Under the pieces are notes generated by a model. It was not told where the DNA came from, did not search any database, and saw only the letters and a program-made list of their open reading frames with translations. Source: Flavobacteriales bacterium (GTDB lineage Bacteria > Bacteroidota > Bacteroidia > Flavobacteriales_E > Vicingaceae). From it: a stretch of 64,000 nucleotides of DNA. The position numbers and the translations under genes were made by a program. This document shows, piece after piece, positions 63,011 through 64,000 of this stretch. The stretch's first letter is position 1. Each line of letters starts with the position of its first letter. Where the stretch lies: positions 166,771 through 230,770 of the forward strand of contig JAPHUD010000018.1 of NCBI GenBank assembly GCA_026196775.1, given 5' to 3'.

Positions 63011-64000
63011 ATGAAAAATCGCTACAAAAATTTTTTAAAAGTATTTACGCTATTTAGCTTCTTTACTTTTATGATAAATTACAATGCTTATGCACAATTT
63101 GGTTGTGGTACTGGTGTTGTGATTTCAAATGGATATACCCAAATGGGTATAACTACTCCTGGTTCAGGAGGTGCTGAAGATTGGAATACAAACCCAACAG
63201 GTACATCTATTAATGCTTCTTACTGGGATGATGATGTGTATTTATTTGAGTATACAGCAGGTGCTACTGCTGAAAATATTTCGATGACTATTTTTACTAG
63301 AAATGGTTGGAATGGAATAGGAATATTTGATGATTGTACTGGAACAACTTTCTCAACTGAGTTGGATGCAGATGGTTCATCTACAGCAAATGTTTCTAGA
63401 ACAGTTTCTGCTACTATTTCTGCTGGAAATACTGTATATATTGCTGTTGGACAATGGGGAACTCCAAATGATTTAGATTTTGATGTAACTGACTTTACAG
63501 TTACACAAATTTTATGTCCAGACCCAACAGCTTTAACAGCTATGAACTTAACTGCAACTTCAGCTGATTTAGCTTGGACAGAAAATGGCACAGCAACTAC
63601 TTGGGATATAGAGTGGGGTACAACAGGATTTACTCCAACAGGAACACCAACCATATTAGGAACAACTACTAATCCTCACAATTTAACAGGATTAACAGCT
63701 CAAACTTCTTACGACTTTTATGTAAGAGCTGATTGTGGTGTTAACGGAACTACTGCTTGGGTTGGTCCTTATACTTTTACTACAGCTTGTGCTGCACAAT
63801 TAGCAGGTACCTATACTATTGGTGCAACAGGAAATTATGCTACCTTTACAGATGCGGTAAATGCATTGTCTTGTGGTATTTCTGCACCAGTTATTTTTAA
63901 TGTGTTAACAGGTTCAGGTCCTTATAATGAACAAGTAACTATTACCCCTGTTATTGGAGCAAGTGCTACCAATACAATTACTTTTAATGGAAATGGTGAA
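63011..64000 (+). CDS. Large secreted protein with fibronectin type III-like module (partial)
   Basis: The gene starts ATG at 63011 and is open to the window end (330 codons seen; the 3' part is missing). A signal peptide (FSFFTFMINYNAYAQ) is followed by a domain rich in Asp/Gly/Thr with FEYTAGATAENISM (residues about 30-165), resembling the beta-sandwich modules seen before FnIII repeats. An FnIII-like module then reads LTAMNLTATSADLAWTENGTATTWDIEWG … TSYDFYVRADCG. Next begins a repeat of the GTYTIGATGNYATFTDAVNAL type. It is likely a T9SS-exported adhesin or surface protein, but the sorting domain lies outside the window. Confidence 0.88.
   Translation, partial: MKNRYKNFLKVFTLFSFFTFMINYNAYAQFGCGTGVVISNGYTQMGITTPGSGGAEDWNTNPTGTSINASYWDDDVYLFEYTAGATAENISMTIFTRNGWNGIGIFDDCTGTTFSTELDADGSSTANVSRTVSATISAGNTVYIAVGQWGTPNDLDFDVTDFTVTQILCPDPTALTAMNLTATSADLAWTENGTATTWDIEWGTTGFTPTGTPTILGTTTNPHNLTGLTAQTSYDFYVRADCGVNGTTAWVGPYTFTTACAAQLAGTYTIGATGNYATFTDAVNALSCGISAPVIFNVLTGSGPYNEQVTITPVIGASATNTITFNGNGE

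Noticed and set aside
63220..63654. Minus-strand reading frame of 144 codons inside the large surface protein
   Set aside because: It is opposite the plus-strand surface protein, which has a signal peptide and FnIII-like module. The minus reading is a Val/Ser/Ala-rich shadow of that Thr/Gly-rich coding sequence.

Overview
The window is an AT-rich bacterial chromosome segment, almost certainly from a member of the Bacteroidota of Flavobacteriales type. The evidence is a T9SS C-terminal sorting domain protein (53509-54288), a FadL/OmpP1-family porin, a DUF4783 protein, a fused formiminotransferase-cyclodeaminase, short '-7' promoter boxes of the form TAnnTTTG, several TTG starts, and no clear Shine-Dalgarno sequences. 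Most of the window is ordinary housekeeping chromosome, with genes on both strands in short operons. I cannot place the organism below order level.

Layout. 1-4521 (minus) is a phosphorelay cluster: an NtrC-type sigma-54 activator cut by the window start, a hybrid histidine kinase with receiver and Hpt domains, and two stand-alone receiver proteins. 4742-9954 holds a TPR/PD40 lipid-envelope-type protein, an RluA-family pseudouridine synthase, a DUF3667-like membrane protein, HMG-CoA lyase, dihydroorotate dehydrogenase and a small protein with a strong terminator. A tRNA-Pro(GGG) follows. 10282-19013 (plus) carries a multispanning membrane protein, tsaE, alanine dehydrogenase, a rhomboid protease, a class A penicillin-binding protein and the two 3-oxoacid CoA-transferase subunits. 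Those two subunits are separated by a four-helix-bundle (S23-type) gene flanked by inverted repeats.

19163-23208 (minus) is a stress block. A TetR regulator and a DoxX-like/peroxiredoxin pair share an identical palindromic operator, followed by a membrane protein with a nuclease-like core, a glutathione peroxidase and a lipoprotein. 23323-43928 contains an MsbA-like ABC exporter, glycosyltransferases, SixA-like phosphatase, topoisomerase IV subunit A, a SpoIIE phosphatase, an alanine/sodium symporter, an HhH protein, pdxJ, a CBS protein, an Omp85 barrel, lgt, mtaB, an aminotransferase and ftcD.

43957-46891 is the one accessory-looking stretch. It has an XRE regulator preceded by five copies of a TTACA-WW-TGTAA palindrome, REP-like repeats, and an unknown gene of about 415 codons broken by one frameshift in a run of seven T. 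A 14-bp inverted repeat flanks part of this region. 46892-62818 returns to core genes: htpG, a LemA/TPM trio, a GDSL lipoprotein, FadL-type porin, T9SS-sorted protein, an MBL hydrolase, a 1090-residue envelope protein with a degenerate peptidase domain, an M20 amidohydrolase, nadC, rlmH and a glycosyltransferase. The window ends inside a large secreted protein with a fibronectin type III-like module.

The most interesting signals are the inverted-repeat-bounded four-helix-bundle cassette between scoA and scoB, and the palindrome array upstream of the XRE gene. The TetR operator pair and the frameshifted unknown gene come next. I saw no CRISPR array, prophage, insertion sequence or replication origin.
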